In this document: one piece after another, positions 1 to 7,103 of the stretch | How positions within the stretch are numbered: the first letter of the stretch is position 1 | Layout: every line of letters begins with the position of its first letter | From: Candidatus Dormiibacterota bacterium | Lineage (GTDB): Bacteria > Chloroflexota > Dormibacteria > Aeolococcales > Aeolococcaceae | Reading direction: 5' to 3' | Assembly: GCA_019245575.1 (NCBI GenBank) | Contig: JAFARE010000037.1 | Coordinates: 1 to 48,975 of the forward strand | DNA length: 48,975 nucleotides | Translations under genes and position numbers: made by a program | Notes under the pieces: model-generated | Told to the model about the DNA's origin: nothing | Database searches by the model: none | Seen by the model: the letters and a program-made list of their open reading frames with translations, nothing else

Positions 1-2
1 AG

Positions 3-515
3 ATCGAGATCATGCTCCTGGCGCCGATGCGACTCGCACGCTTGGCGATACCGTGCATGCGTGCACAGCACGGCGGTCGAATCGTGAACATCTCGTCGGT
101 GTACGGCATCATGACCACACCGCTCTCGGGCTGGTACCAGGCGTGCAAGCACGGACTCGAGGCCGTGTCCGACGCGCTGCGCATGGAGGTGGCGCGCGAC
201 GGCATCCGCGTGATCCTGGTGCAACCGGGCGGCTTCAACACGGGCATCTGGGACGACGGCGCGGAAGCCGTGGAGCGTCACGGCTCGTCGCGGTACGCGA
301 CGCCGTACGGCCGCACCATGCAGGGCGTCCAGCTGAGCCGGCCGCTCATGGGCGATCCGCGCAGCGCCGCGCGTGTCATCGCCGGCGCTGTGAGCAGCAA
401 GCGGCCGCGCAATCGCTACCTGGTCGGATACGACGCGCAGCTGGCGCGGGCGTACAGCCGCCTGGTTCCCGAGACCGTGCGCGACCGGCTCGCCCGGGTC
501 ACGCTGGGCCTCTGA
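3..515 (+). CDS. SDR-family oxidoreductase, C-terminal part (cut by window start)
   Basis: This is the C-terminal part of a short-chain dehydrogenase/reductase. The reading frame is open back to the window edge, and the first visible residues already belong to the middle of the Rossmann fold, so the NAD(P)-binding TGxxxGIG motif lies outside the window. The strand carrying the catalytic Ser is seen as RIVNISSVYG, followed by the catalytic YxxxK as YQACK and the VQPGGFNTGIWD segment after the active site, which matches the usual PG motif. The substrate cannot be deduced. The last 17 bp overlap the 3' end of the convergent methyltransferase gene. Confidence 0.85.
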   Translation: MEIMLLAPMRLARLAIPCMRAQHGGRIVNISSVYGIMTTPLSGWYQACKHGLEAVSDALRMEVARDGIRVILVQPGGFNTGIWDDGAEAVERHGSSRYATPYGRTMQGVQLSRPLMGDPRSAARVIAGAVSSKRPRNRYLVGYDAQLARAYSRLVPETVRDRLARVTLGL

Positions 516-1170
516 TCGCGCGCTGCGACGGCCGTTCCTCGTCGGGCAGGAACTCGAACAGCCGCACACCGCTTCGGTAGGGACGCGGCAGGCCGTCCAG
601 CACGACGTGCCCTGCGGCCATGGTCGTGCCGGGGACGCCCTCGAACGCGAGGTTGCGAAACGACGACTCCTCGAACCAGCGCCGGATCTGCGGCGTCAGG
701 TCGGGCTCGAAAGTGCCGCGCGTCCACACCGCGTGTGCGCCGGCCGCGCACAGCTCCGGCAGGTGCTCGATGGTGGCGCGGATGTCATCGTCGGTGATGT
801 TGCCGAAGACGCCACAGACGAGGGCGATGTTGACCGGAGCGATGCCCGCATAGGCGTCGGTGCTGCCCGCATCTCCGGTCACCACGTCGATGGCGCTCAG
901 ACCGAGGCGGGAGACCGCCTCGCGAGCGCGGCCGGCGAGTACCGGCTCCATCTCGACGAGGCGGGCGCGCACGTCGGTGGCACGAGGGTGGCCGTCAAGG
1001 ACGCCGAGGATGTCGCGGCCGTCGCCCGCGCACATGCTCAGGACCCGGATCTCGCCCGGTGGCTGGGCGTCGAGCGCGGCGCGGATGAACCGTCGCACCA
1101 GCTCGAGGCGCTGGTTCAGCGCACTGCCGCTCGCGTACTGCTCGTGCCAGGCAAGCCAGTCTGTCGCCAC
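499..1170 (-). CDS. class I SAM-dependent methyltransferase-like protein
   Basis: A predicted 223-residue methyltransferase of unknown substrate. The N-terminus (ATDWLAWHEQY) and the loop VLSMCAGDGRDILGVL resemble an actinobacterial putative methyltransferase family, with CAGDGRD standing in for the SAM-binding glycine loop, an acidic residue ending the next strand (LVEMEP), and DVVTGDAG as a later SAM-contacting loop. The frame is open a further 110 codons upstream, but that stretch is low-complexity antisense of the next gene. I chose GTG at 1170 because conserved sequence starts there and a TAGGCT hexamer lies 7 nt upstream, which suits a leaderless transcript. It is divergent from the SDR at 1184 and convergent with the SDR ending at 515. 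Confidence 0.72.
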   Translation of the reverse strand: MATDWLAWHEQYASGSALNQRLELVRRFIRAALDAQPPGEIRVLSMCAGDGRDILGVLDGHPRATDVRARLVEMEPVLAGRAREAVSRLGLSAIDVVTGDAGSTDAYAGIAPVNIALVCGVFGNITDDDIRATIEHLPELCAAGAHAVWTRGTFEPDLTPQIRRWFEESSFRNLAFEGVPGTTMAAGHVVLDGLPRPYRSGVRLFEFLPDEERPSQRAIRGPA

Positions 1171-1177
1171 AATGCGC

Positions 1178-1183
1178 AGCCTA
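1178..1183 (-). promoter_or_regulatory. putative -10 element (TAGGCT) of leaderless methyltransferase transcript
   Basis: The hexamer TAGGCT lies 7 nt before the GTG start at 1170, so transcription would begin at or next to the start codon. The same hexamer sits at an equivalent distance before hemE and before the small gene starting at 25098. No clear -35 box is seen. Confidence 0.45.
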
Positions 1184-1957
1184 ATGGAGCTTGCGGGGCG
1201 CGTCGTCGTGGTCACCGGCGGAGGCAGCGGCATCGGCGCGGCGCTCTGTCGCCGCTGCGCCGCCGAGGGAGCCGCCGCGATTCTGGTTGCTGACGTCGAC
1301 GCGGCCGCGGCCGACCGCGTCGCCGCCGAGGTTGGCGGCGCCGGCGTGCTGGCCGATGTGAGCGTCGAGGCGGACGTGCAGGCGCTTGTGCAGCGCTCGC
1401 TCGACGAGCACGGACGCATCGACGTGTACTGCTCCAACGCCGGCGTCGGCATCGGCGGCGGAGCAGACGCGCCAGACGAGGACTGGCAGCGCAGCTGGGA
1501 CGTCAATGTGATGGCGCACGTGTTCGCTGCCCGGGCGATCCTGCCGGGGATGCTGGAGCGCGGCGAGGGCTACCTCGTTGGGACGATCTCGGCGGCAGCG
1601 CTGCTCAACCACATCGTGGCCGCGCCGTATGCCGCAACGAAAGCGGCGGCACTGTCGTTTCTCGAGTGGCTCTCGATCGCACACGGCGACGCGGGCCTGC
1701 GCGTGTCGGCGGTGTGCCCGCAGGGCGTGCGCACACCGATGCTGCTGCGCGACGCGGACACGCAGGCCTTCCTGCTGGAGAGCGCCATCGAGCCGGAACA
1801 GGTGGCCGACGCCGTGGTCGAGGGAATGCGCGAGGAGCGCTTCCTCATCCTCCCCCACCCGGAGGTCGCCGAGCTGTGGGCGCGCAAGGCCGACTACGAC
1901 CGCTGGCTGCGCGGCATGCGCCGGCTGCGCGCCCGCGCGCTCCACGCCGCCGAGTAA
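1184..1957 (+). CDS. SDR-family oxidoreductase
   Basis: A full-length classical SDR of 257 residues, probably cytosolic and NAD(P)-dependent. Motifs in order: TGGGSGIG near residue 10 (cofactor binding), an acidic residue in VADVD after strand 2, SNAG near residue 87, the catalytic Ser in TISAAAL, and YAATK as the catalytic Tyr/Lys pair, followed by CPQGVRTPM. The length is typical of the family. The start at 1184 places the first strand (GRVVVVTGG) right after the start codon; an in-frame ATG at 1172 would add four residues. The 5' end faces the divergent methyltransferase 13 bp away. The substrate is unknown. Confidence 0.9.
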   Translation: MELAGRVVVVTGGGSGIGAALCRRCAAEGAAAILVADVDAAAADRVAAEVGGAGVLADVSVEADVQALVQRSLDEHGRIDVYCSNAGVGIGGGADAPDEDWQRSWDVNVMAHVFAARAILPGMLERGEGYLVGTISAAALLNHIVAAPYAATKAAALSFLEWLSIAHGDAGLRVSAVCPQGVRTPMLLRDADTQAFLLESAIEPEQVADAVVEGMREERFLILPHPEVAELWARKADYDRWLRGMRRLRARALHAAE

Positions 1958-1994
1958 GGGCTTCAGCGCGTAACTGCCGGGTGTATTCCTGTGC

Positions 1995-2567
1995 ATGGAA
2001 GCGCGGGCACGTGCAGGGATCGTCGGCGGTGCGCTGTTCGCGTTGATGCTGAGCGCGTGCGGCGCTGTGGGCGCCACGCCGAGTGCCTCTCATTCGGCAG
2101 CCGCCCATGCGCGCCCGGCAGCCGCCGTGCCCTCGACCATGGCGCCCATGGTCACGGCGCTTCTTCCCAGCCCCTCGGCAACGCCGGTGGTCACGCCGAC
2201 GCCGCCGCCACCGCCCCCGACATCACCGCCCGCGCCGGCGTCGTTCTCCTTCGCGATCGTCCCGCGCTTTGCGGGCGGCGCGGGTGGCACGGTCACGGCG
2301 ACTCCGATGGCGGACCGCGTGCATTACCACGTCGTCGTCACGGGCCTGGTGCCCGGGTCAGCGCATACGGTTCACGACCACGTGGGGTCGTGCGGCGGCG
2401 CGAACCTCAGCCGGCATCTGAGCGTCCTTGCCACGGGGGTGGCGAACGGCGCGGGCTCGTTGACCTTCGATGCGACCGTTCCTGCGTTCGAGTTTGGGTC
2501 CGGACGAATCGTGATCGTGTACGACAGCGCGCGGCCCGTGCTCATCACCGGCTGCGCCGCGCTCTGA
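1995..2567 (+). CDS. secreted lipoprotein with proline-rich linker
   Basis: A 190-residue predicted lipoprotein. A short basic N-terminus and a hydrophobic stretch end in the lipobox LSAC (Cys22). A low-complexity Pro/Thr/Ser/Ala linker follows to about residue 80, then a compact domain of about 110 residues. That domain has a HTVHDHVGSCGG segment and a final Cys, so one disulfide is likely. The pattern of short beta strands and the HxxHDHxGSC stretch recalls CHRD or Cu/Zn superoxide dismutase-like folds, but the full metal-ligand set is not visible and I do not assign an enzyme. It probably sits on the outer face of the membrane. Confidence 0.75.
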   Translation: MEARARAGIVGGALFALMLSACGAVGATPSASHSAAAHARPAAAVPSTMAPMVTALLPSPSATPVVTPTPPPPPPTSPPAPASFSFAIVPRFAGGAGGTVTATPMADRVHYHVVVTGLVPGSAHTVHDHVGSCGGANLSRHLSVLATGVANGAGSLTFDATVPAFEFGSGRIVIVYDSARPVLITGCAAL

Positions 2568-2575
2568 GCGCAGCG

Positions 2576-3142
2576 TCAGCGGCCCGTGAGCGCCAGCAGC
2601 TTCGCCTGCACCCCCGCGTCGGCCGCGTCCTGCTCTGGCCCGAAGGCGCCCGCGCTGCGCCAGTCCTCCGCCGTCTTCTGCAGGTCCGCGTACGCGTAAT
2701 CGACCAGTTCCGGATCGAGCCGGTCGTCACCGCCAATGCCGCGCGCCAGGTCCCACGAGTGGATGGTGCTGTCGATCGCCATCTGCCGGATGTATTCCGC
2801 TCCCGACATGTCACCGAACGACAGGTGCACCGTGCGCGACGTTGCTCCGGGTTCCTGCGTGGCGGAAACGGCCTTCCGCTGCGCCTCGGTCAGAGCCTCG
2901 AGCGGCTTGTCGCCGAGCACATCGCCGTCGAACCGGTCACCGACGTCGGCGATCGTATGGCCCGCGAGCATCTCCGGAACCCAGAGGTACTCGACGGCAA
3001 CGTGGTTGGTCAGCGCACGCACGTCCCACTCGGTGCAGGGAGTGGACGCCGTCCATTGGTCGTCCTGAATCCGCTGCGCCCGCGCCATGAAGCCGTCGCT
3101 GGCACGCTGGAAGGCGGTCACATCGTCCATGGCGCGGATCAT
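2576..3142 (-). CDS. TIGR03086-type metal-binding protein (mycothiol maleylpyruvate isomerase-like, DinB fold)
   Basis: A 188-residue DinB-fold protein of the MDMPI N-terminal superfamily. The signature TPCTEWDVRALTNHV is near residues 34-48, with His47, and the second metal-binding segment DSTIHSWDLARG supplies Asp124 and His128. Such proteins are common in mycothiol-containing actinobacteria; some are thiol-dependent isomerases or transferases, but this subfamily has no defined reaction. The ATG at 3142 overlaps the stop of the upstream coiled-coil gene as ATGA, which supports this start and suggests translational coupling. Confidence 0.85.
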   Translation of the reverse strand: MIRAMDDVTAFQRASDGFMARAQRIQDDQWTASTPCTEWDVRALTNHVAVEYLWVPEMLAGHTIADVGDRFDGDVLGDKPLEALTEAQRKAVSATQEPGATSRTVHLSFGDMSGAEYIRQMAIDSTIHSWDLARGIGGDDRLDPELVDYAYADLQKTAEDWRSAGAFGPEQDAADAGVQAKLLALTGR

Positions 3143-3867
3143 AGTTTCTTCGACAACTGGATTCGGCTGAGAGCCTTGCGGGCCTCCTCCACGGCTTCTA
3201 CCGCGTGCTCGTGCCTTCGCTGCGCGTTCACGGCCTGTTCTGCGGCGGCTCGCTCAACCTGCTCCGCGCGGCGCAATTCCTCCTCAGCCGCGCGCAACTG
3301 ACGATCACGGGCCTGCGACTCCTGGCCGGCGGCCTCACGCTCCACGCGTTTGAGCGCGCTGACGTCCATGTCCGGAAAGCTCAGCGCCTCCGGCTCGGCA
3401 GTGAGCCTGCCTTCGCGGAGCGCAAGCCAGGTCTCCTCATCTGACATCGATGCGCCGCGCAGGATCTCCGCGATACGCCGCAGCGCGTCGTCAGAGGCTG
3501 CATGACCCGAGGCGGTGAGCACCATGCCGAGCCGGCGCGTCAGCGTGTCGATGCTTCGGCGGTGGGCCTGCGTGGCCTGCTCCATCTCCGCGGCGGCGGC
3601 GCGGTCGCCCTGCAGCAGGCGCTGCTGCGCGGCGATGAGCCGCCGGCCGCCTGCGCGCACCTCATCCAGGTCGGCGCTCGCCACGGCCGATGCTTGGTTC
3701 ACCGCCCACATCACCACTGACGGCTTACGCAGCGCGGCGACCTGTCCGGCCAAGTCGCGCCGGCCCGAAGCGCGCAGCTCTCGCAATTTCGCCGTGCGCG
3801 TGGCGGTGAAGGCGTCGAGCGGCGTTCGCATCAGATCCGATGTGAGTCGAGCCTCTTCTTCTTCCAT
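3139..3867 (-). CDS. conserved coiled-coil protein of unknown function
   Basis: A 242-residue soluble protein. Its N-terminal half contains the LRKPSVVMWAVNQ segment (about residues 46-58), typical of a conserved actinobacterial hypothetical family. The C-terminal third is a long Glu/Arg/Ala-rich heptad region (about 180-235) predicted to form a coiled coil. No catalytic motif is seen. The start at 3867 is the first in frame; the Met 12 codons downstream, just before TPLDAFTATR, is an alternative. It forms a two-gene unit with the DinB-fold gene through a 4-bp overlap. Function unknown. Confidence 0.75.
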   Translation of the reverse strand: MEEEEARLTSDLMRTPLDAFTATRTAKLRELRASGRRDLAGQVAALRKPSVVMWAVNQASAVASADLDEVRAGGRRLIAAQQRLLQGDRAAAAEMEQATQAHRRSIDTLTRRLGMVLTASGHAASDDALRRIAEILRGASMSDEETWLALREGRLTAEPEALSFPDMDVSALKRVEREAAGQESQARDRQLRAAEEELRRAEQVERAAAEQAVNAQRRHEHAVEAVEEARKALSRIQLSKKL

Positions 3868-3879
3868 CGCGCCTTACCG

Positions 3880-3904
3880 GCGGCTCGAACCGTTGTCGAG
3901 CCGC
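3880..3904. repeat. 9-bp perfect inverted repeat with 7-nt loop
   Basis: GCGGCTCGA and TCGAGCCGC flank a 7-nt loop in the gap between the HNH gene and the coiled-coil gene. No T-run follows on either strand, so it is not a standard intrinsic terminator. On the minus strand it contains GGTTCGAGCC, which is also in the T-arm of the nearby tRNA-Gly; that could be chance, since T-arms are conserved. Confidence 0.6.
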
Positions 3905-3908
3905 GGGG

Positions 3909-4418
3909 TCATAGCTCCATTTCCGAGGAGTCCAATGGAGGGTGCCCTCCGGGTGCTGACTTGATCAAGAGCCGGCGCCACTCCTCGCGCCGGACGATGG
4001 CGCCGATGTTGTTGTGGCTCACGCCGAACATCGATCCCAATGCCCTGTGGGTCATCCCCGCGCATGCTAGCTCGCGTATCGCAACCACATCTCGAGCAGT
4101 CAGCTTCGCGTTCCAATGGAGTTCCCCGCCAGTCGGACGGCGGTTGGCCGCCTGCTGCTCCCATGTCGCCCAGCGGCAGTTGCCCGGTTCGTAGTTGCCA
4201 TCGTTGTCTATCCGATCCAACGAGAGAGCGTCAGGACAGCAGCCCATATCGCTCAAGAAGTTGTCGAACCGCCGCCAGCGCTCGCACACGCTGATGCCTC
4301 GCGCACCATACCGCGGCCAGTCGGAGCGCGTTGACTTGCTGCACCGCTGCAGCATGCTCTTCCATGCGTGATAGGTGCGCGTTCCACCGCCTGCCGCGTG
4401 ACCATGACGCCGAAACAT
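3909..4418 (-). CDS. phage-type HNH-like endonuclease with C-terminal HTH
   Basis: A 169-residue protein resembling small HNH/AP2-like proteins of phages and mobile introns. The first half has YGARGISVCERW followed by FDNFLSDMG, then LDRIDNDGNYEPGNCRW and QQAANRR, the usual Asn/Arg-rich core; the first metal His of a classical HNH motif is replaced, so cleavage activity is uncertain. The second half, about 95-145, reads as a resolvase-like helix-turn-helix (LTARDVVAIRELACAGMTHRALGSMFGVS shortened here to its ends: LTARDVVAI and SMFGVSHNNIG). It starts 45 bp past the 3' end of tRNA-Gly on the same strand, a classic insertion site, and its base composition is less GC-rich than its neighbours. 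This suggests horizontal transfer. Confidence 0.75.
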   Translation of the reverse strand: MFRRHGHAAGGGTRTYHAWKSMLQRCSKSTRSDWPRYGARGISVCERWRRFDNFLSDMGCCPDALSLDRIDNDGNYEPGNCRWATWEQQAANRRPTGGELHWNAKLTARDVVAIRELACAGMTHRALGSMFGVSHNNIGAIVRREEWRRLLIKSAPGGHPPLDSSEMEL

Positions 4419-4462
4419 TGAAGCATTTAAACGTTGTCAGACGGTCAGGTCGTGGACGAAGT

Positions 4463-4538
4463 TGGAGCGGGAGACGGGGCTCGAACCCGCGACCTTTTGC
4501 TTGGGAAGCAAATGCTCTGCCAACTGCGCTACTCCCGC
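4463..4538 (-). tRNA. tRNA-Gly (anticodon CCC)
   Basis: The minus strand folds into a full cloverleaf. The acceptor stem pairs GCGGGAG (4538-4532) with CTCCCGC (4473-4467). The anticodon stem TTTGC/GCAAA encloses loop TTCCCAA, giving anticodon CCC at 4505-4503. The T-arm contains GGTTCGAGCC. The discriminator base is U, as usual in bacterial tRNA-Gly, and CCA is encoded at 4465-4463. It reads GGG glycine codons. Confidence 0.95.
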
Positions 4539-4550
4539 GCGCGAGGGTCG

Positions 4551-4579
4551 AGTCTAGCGCGACCTACGCACCGTGACAG
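4551..4579 (-). promoter_or_regulatory. putative tRNA-Gly promoter
   Basis: On the minus strand, CTGTCA (4579-4574) and TAGACT (4556-4551) are spaced 17 bp apart, four of six matches to the -35 consensus and a TANNNT -10. The predicted start is a few bases before the tRNA 5' end at 4538. Confidence 0.5.
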
Positions 4580-4621
4580 GGCCGTCACGCCAAGACCACC
4601 GGCGCGGCCGATCATGCTCGC

Positions 4622-5740
4622 GTGGCCCCGGCTGTTTCCGCTTCTCGAGCGCGCCTGCGCGCCCTGCTCGCAGTCGCGACCCTCGCCGCCACCGCCTGCG
4701 GCAGCGCGGGAGCCCTGACCACCGCGCCGCCTCCCGTGTTCAACAACGAGCTCGCGCACCCGTCGTTCGCCACGCCGGTGTTCACCGCCGCTCCGTCGGC
4801 CACGCCGGTGCCCACTCCCGGCGCAAACTCCGCGCCGCCCGGCGTGCTCCCACCGGTGCGCGCCACGCTCTCGCCCGATCCGGTGTCCGTCGCCGGTTCT
4901 CACGGCGGCCCGATGCTCGGCGGCTGCAGCGTGTTCCCGCCGGACAACGCGTGGAACCAGGACGTGTCCTCGCTGCCCGTCGATCCGAACTCCGCCGCGT
5001 ACATCGCGCGCATCGACTCCTTCCGCCAGTTCCTGCACCCCGACTTCGGGTCCGACCCTTCCTATGGCATCCCGTATGTCGTCGTGCCCGGCTCGCAGCC
5101 GTTCGTGCCCATCACGTTCAACGCGTACGGGAGTGAGAGCGACCCCGGCCCGTACCCGGTGCCGCTCAATGCGCCGGTGGAGGCGGGCAGCGACCACCAC
5201 GTGCTCGTCGCGGACACGGGCAACTGCCACCTGTACGAGATGTTCAACGCGCAGCAGCAGGGCAGCGGATGGTCGTGCGACTCCGGTGCGGTCTTCAACC
5301 TGAACAGCAATGCGCTGCGGCCGGACACGTGGACGTCGGCAGACGCGGCCGGCCTGCCCATTCTCCCGGGCCTGGTGCGGTACGACGAGGTGGCCGCAGG
5401 CGTCATCAACCACGCGCTGCGCTTCACCGTCGATGAGACGCAGAACGGCTTCATCCACCCCGCCACGCATCAGGCCGGCGTCAGCAACGCGAGCGATCCA
5501 CCCATGGGTCTGCGCCTGCGGCTGAAGGCATCGTTCGACCTGTCGCCGTTCCACGGCGAGTCGCTCGTGATCCTCACCGCGCTGAAGAAGTACGGCATGT
5601 TGGTGGCGGACAACGGCAGCAGCTGGTTCATCAGCGGCGCGACGGATTCGCGCTGGGACGACAACGACCTCAATCAGATGAAGACGGTGCCGGGCAGCGC
5701 ATTCGAGGTTGTGCAGACAGGCCCGATCCTGCGCGGCTGA
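4622..5740 (+). CDS. secreted lipoprotein, conserved extracellular domain of unknown function
   Basis: A 372-residue protein with an N-terminal signal and a lipobox-like end (LAATAC, Cys26), a Pro/Ala/Thr-rich linker to about residue 90, and a large extracellular domain starting CSVFPPDNAWNQDVSSLPVDPNSAAYI. That opening and later stretches (AGSDHHVLVADTGNCHLYEMF, given here only as HHVLV and CHLYEMF; GLPILPGLVRYDEVAAG; INHALRFT) are characteristic of a conserved secreted family found in soil bacteria, of unknown function. GTG at 4622 is used because it is the first start in frame and gives a proper signal peptide; the ATG at 4614 is out of frame. It reads away from the tRNA. Confidence 0.8.
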   Translation: MAPAVSASRARLRALLAVATLAATACGSAGALTTAPPPVFNNELAHPSFATPVFTAAPSATPVPTPGANSAPPGVLPPVRATLSPDPVSVAGSHGGPMLGGCSVFPPDNAWNQDVSSLPVDPNSAAYIARIDSFRQFLHPDFGSDPSYGIPYVVVPGSQPFVPITFNAYGSESDPGPYPVPLNAPVEAGSDHHVLVADTGNCHLYEMFNAQQQGSGWSCDSGAVFNLNSNALRPDTWTSADAAGLPILPGLVRYDEVAAGVINHALRFTVDETQNGFIHPATHQAGVSNASDPPMGLRLRLKASFDLSPFHGESLVILTALKKYGMLVADNGSSWFISGATDSRWDDNDLNQMKTVPGSAFEVVQTGPILRG

Positions 5741-5743
5741 GGC

Positions 5744-7102
5744 TCAGCGCAGCGAGGTCTCGATCTGCTTCGCAATGCTCAGCAGGCGTGCCTCTGAGCG
5801 TGGCGGCCCGACGAGCTGCACACCCACCGGCAACCCGCTCGCGCTGCGCGTCACCGGCACGGCCACGGCAGGACAGCCCGCGATGTTCCACGGCGGGGCA
5901 AAGCCCATCCATGCTGCCGCCGCCAGCAGCGTCTGCAACCAGCGCTGCCCCCACCAGCGGCCGATCTCCGGCGGCGGTCCTGCCAGCACCGGGACCACCA
6001 GCACATCGCGCCCGGCCATCCACGCGCGCAGCCGGCGAGAGGCGCCCGAGGTCTGCACGTCACGCGCCATGCGGCGGCTGCGCAACCATCGCCCGTTGCG
6101 CATGAGCGCGCGCGTGCGGGGCTCAGCACGCTCGGCGTCGAGGTGCAGGGCGTCGGCATCCTCGGCTATGCCCGCCATGAACGCGCTGAGAAAGGCCTGC
6201 GGCAGCACGGGATACGGCGGATTGGCCTCTTCCACGGTGTGACCATGCCTGCGCAGCGCCTCAGCCACGCACCGCACGGCGCCGCGCACATCCGCATCGA
6301 CTCGCGCGCCGAGCATGGGGTGCCGCGTCGACACACTCACGTGCAACCGCTCGCCCACGTTCTGCACCTTCCTGAGGTCTTTCGTATCCGCCAGGACGTC
6401 GAGCATCAACGCCGCATCGTCGACGGTCCGCGCCATCGGCCCTGCCACGCTGAGTCCGTACCAGTGCGACACAGCGCCGCCGGGCAGCGGCACCAGTCCC
6501 GGCGTCGGCTTGACGCCGACGATGCCGCAGCACGCCGAGGGGATGCGGATGGACCCGCCGCCGTCGCTCCCCAGCGCGAGTGCAGCCATGCCGGTGGCCA
6601 CCGCAACCGCGCTGCCGCCGCTCGACCCGCCGGCGCTGCGCTTGGCATCCCACGGGTTGCGCGTGTTGCAGATGGCGCTCTCGGTAACGGGCCAGATTGC
6701 CAGCTCCGGCATGTGGGTCTTGGCGATGATCACCGCGCCCGCTGCGCGCAGCCGGCGCACCAGCTCGTCGTCCTCTCCGGCCGGCGCGCGCGGCGTCGCA
6801 GCCGAGCCGTGCAGCGTCGGCAGCCCGCCGACGGCGACGTTCTCCTTGATCGCCACCGGCACGCCCGCCAGCGGCAGCGAGCTCAGGTCGTCCCTGCCAT
6901 CGAGCTCCTCGGCTTCGTGCAGCGCCTCCTTGCTGCGAACCGCTGAGAGGGCGCCCAGCCGGCCGTCGACCTGCTCGATGCGCTCCAGATGGGCGCGCAC
7001 CACGTCGATCGGCGAGACCGCGCGGCCTCGCACCCGCGCCGCGATCGTCGTGGCGCTGAGCTCGGTGAGCTCCGAGGCGGGCGCGGTGCCGGCCAGCGTC
7101 AC
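5744..7102 (-). CDS. amidase (amidase-signature family)
   Basis: A 452-residue amidase-signature hydrolase. The Ser-cisSer-Lys triad is visible: Lys86 in VPVAIKEN, the cis-Ser near residue 160 in SAGGSSGGSA, and nucleophile Ser184 in GSDGGGSIRIPS. The spacing of 24 residues between cis-Ser and nucleophile is standard. These enzymes hydrolyse carboxylic amides; substrate preference (nitrile-derived amides, acyl-amino acids and others) cannot be read from the sequence, and a GatA role is unlikely because no gatB or gatC is nearby. The GTG start follows the stop of the acyl-CoA synthetase gene by a single base, so the two are probably co-translated. Confidence 0.88.
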   Translation of the reverse strand: MTLAGTAPASELTELSATTIAARVRGRAVSPIDVVRAHLERIEQVDGRLGALSAVRSKEALHEAEELDGRDDLSSLPLAGVPVAIKENVAVGGLPTLHGSAATPRAPAGEDDELVRRLRAAGAVIIAKTHMPELAIWPVTESAICNTRNPWDAKRSAGGSSGGSAVAVATGMAALALGSDGGGSIRIPSACCGIVGVKPTPGLVPLPGGAVSHWYGLSVAGPMARTVDDAALMLDVLADTKDLRKVQNVGERLHVSVSTRHPMLGARVDADVRGAVRCVAEALRRHGHTVEEANPPYPVLPQAFLSAFMAGIAEDADALHLDAERAEPRTRALMRNGRWLRSRRMARDVQTSGASRRLRAWMAGRDVLVVPVLAGPPPEIGRWWGQRWLQTLLAAAAWMGFAPPWNIAGCPAVAVPVTRSASGLPVGVQLVGPPRSEARLLSIAKQIETSLR

Positions 7103-7103
7103 A

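Noticed and set aside
499-1506. 335-residue version of the methyltransferase
   Set aside because: The first 110 residues are low-complexity antisense of the SDR gene; GTG at 1170 is better placed.
4331-4576. Plus-strand ORF with the GRRGSNPRP string across the tRNA region
   Set aside because: A well-known artefact: this reading frame is antisense to a tRNA gene and the string comes from its conserved T-arm.
4529-5554. 341-residue minus-strand ORF
   Set aside because: Antisense to the lipoprotein gene at 4622-5740, Arg/Gly-rich translation with no conserved motif.
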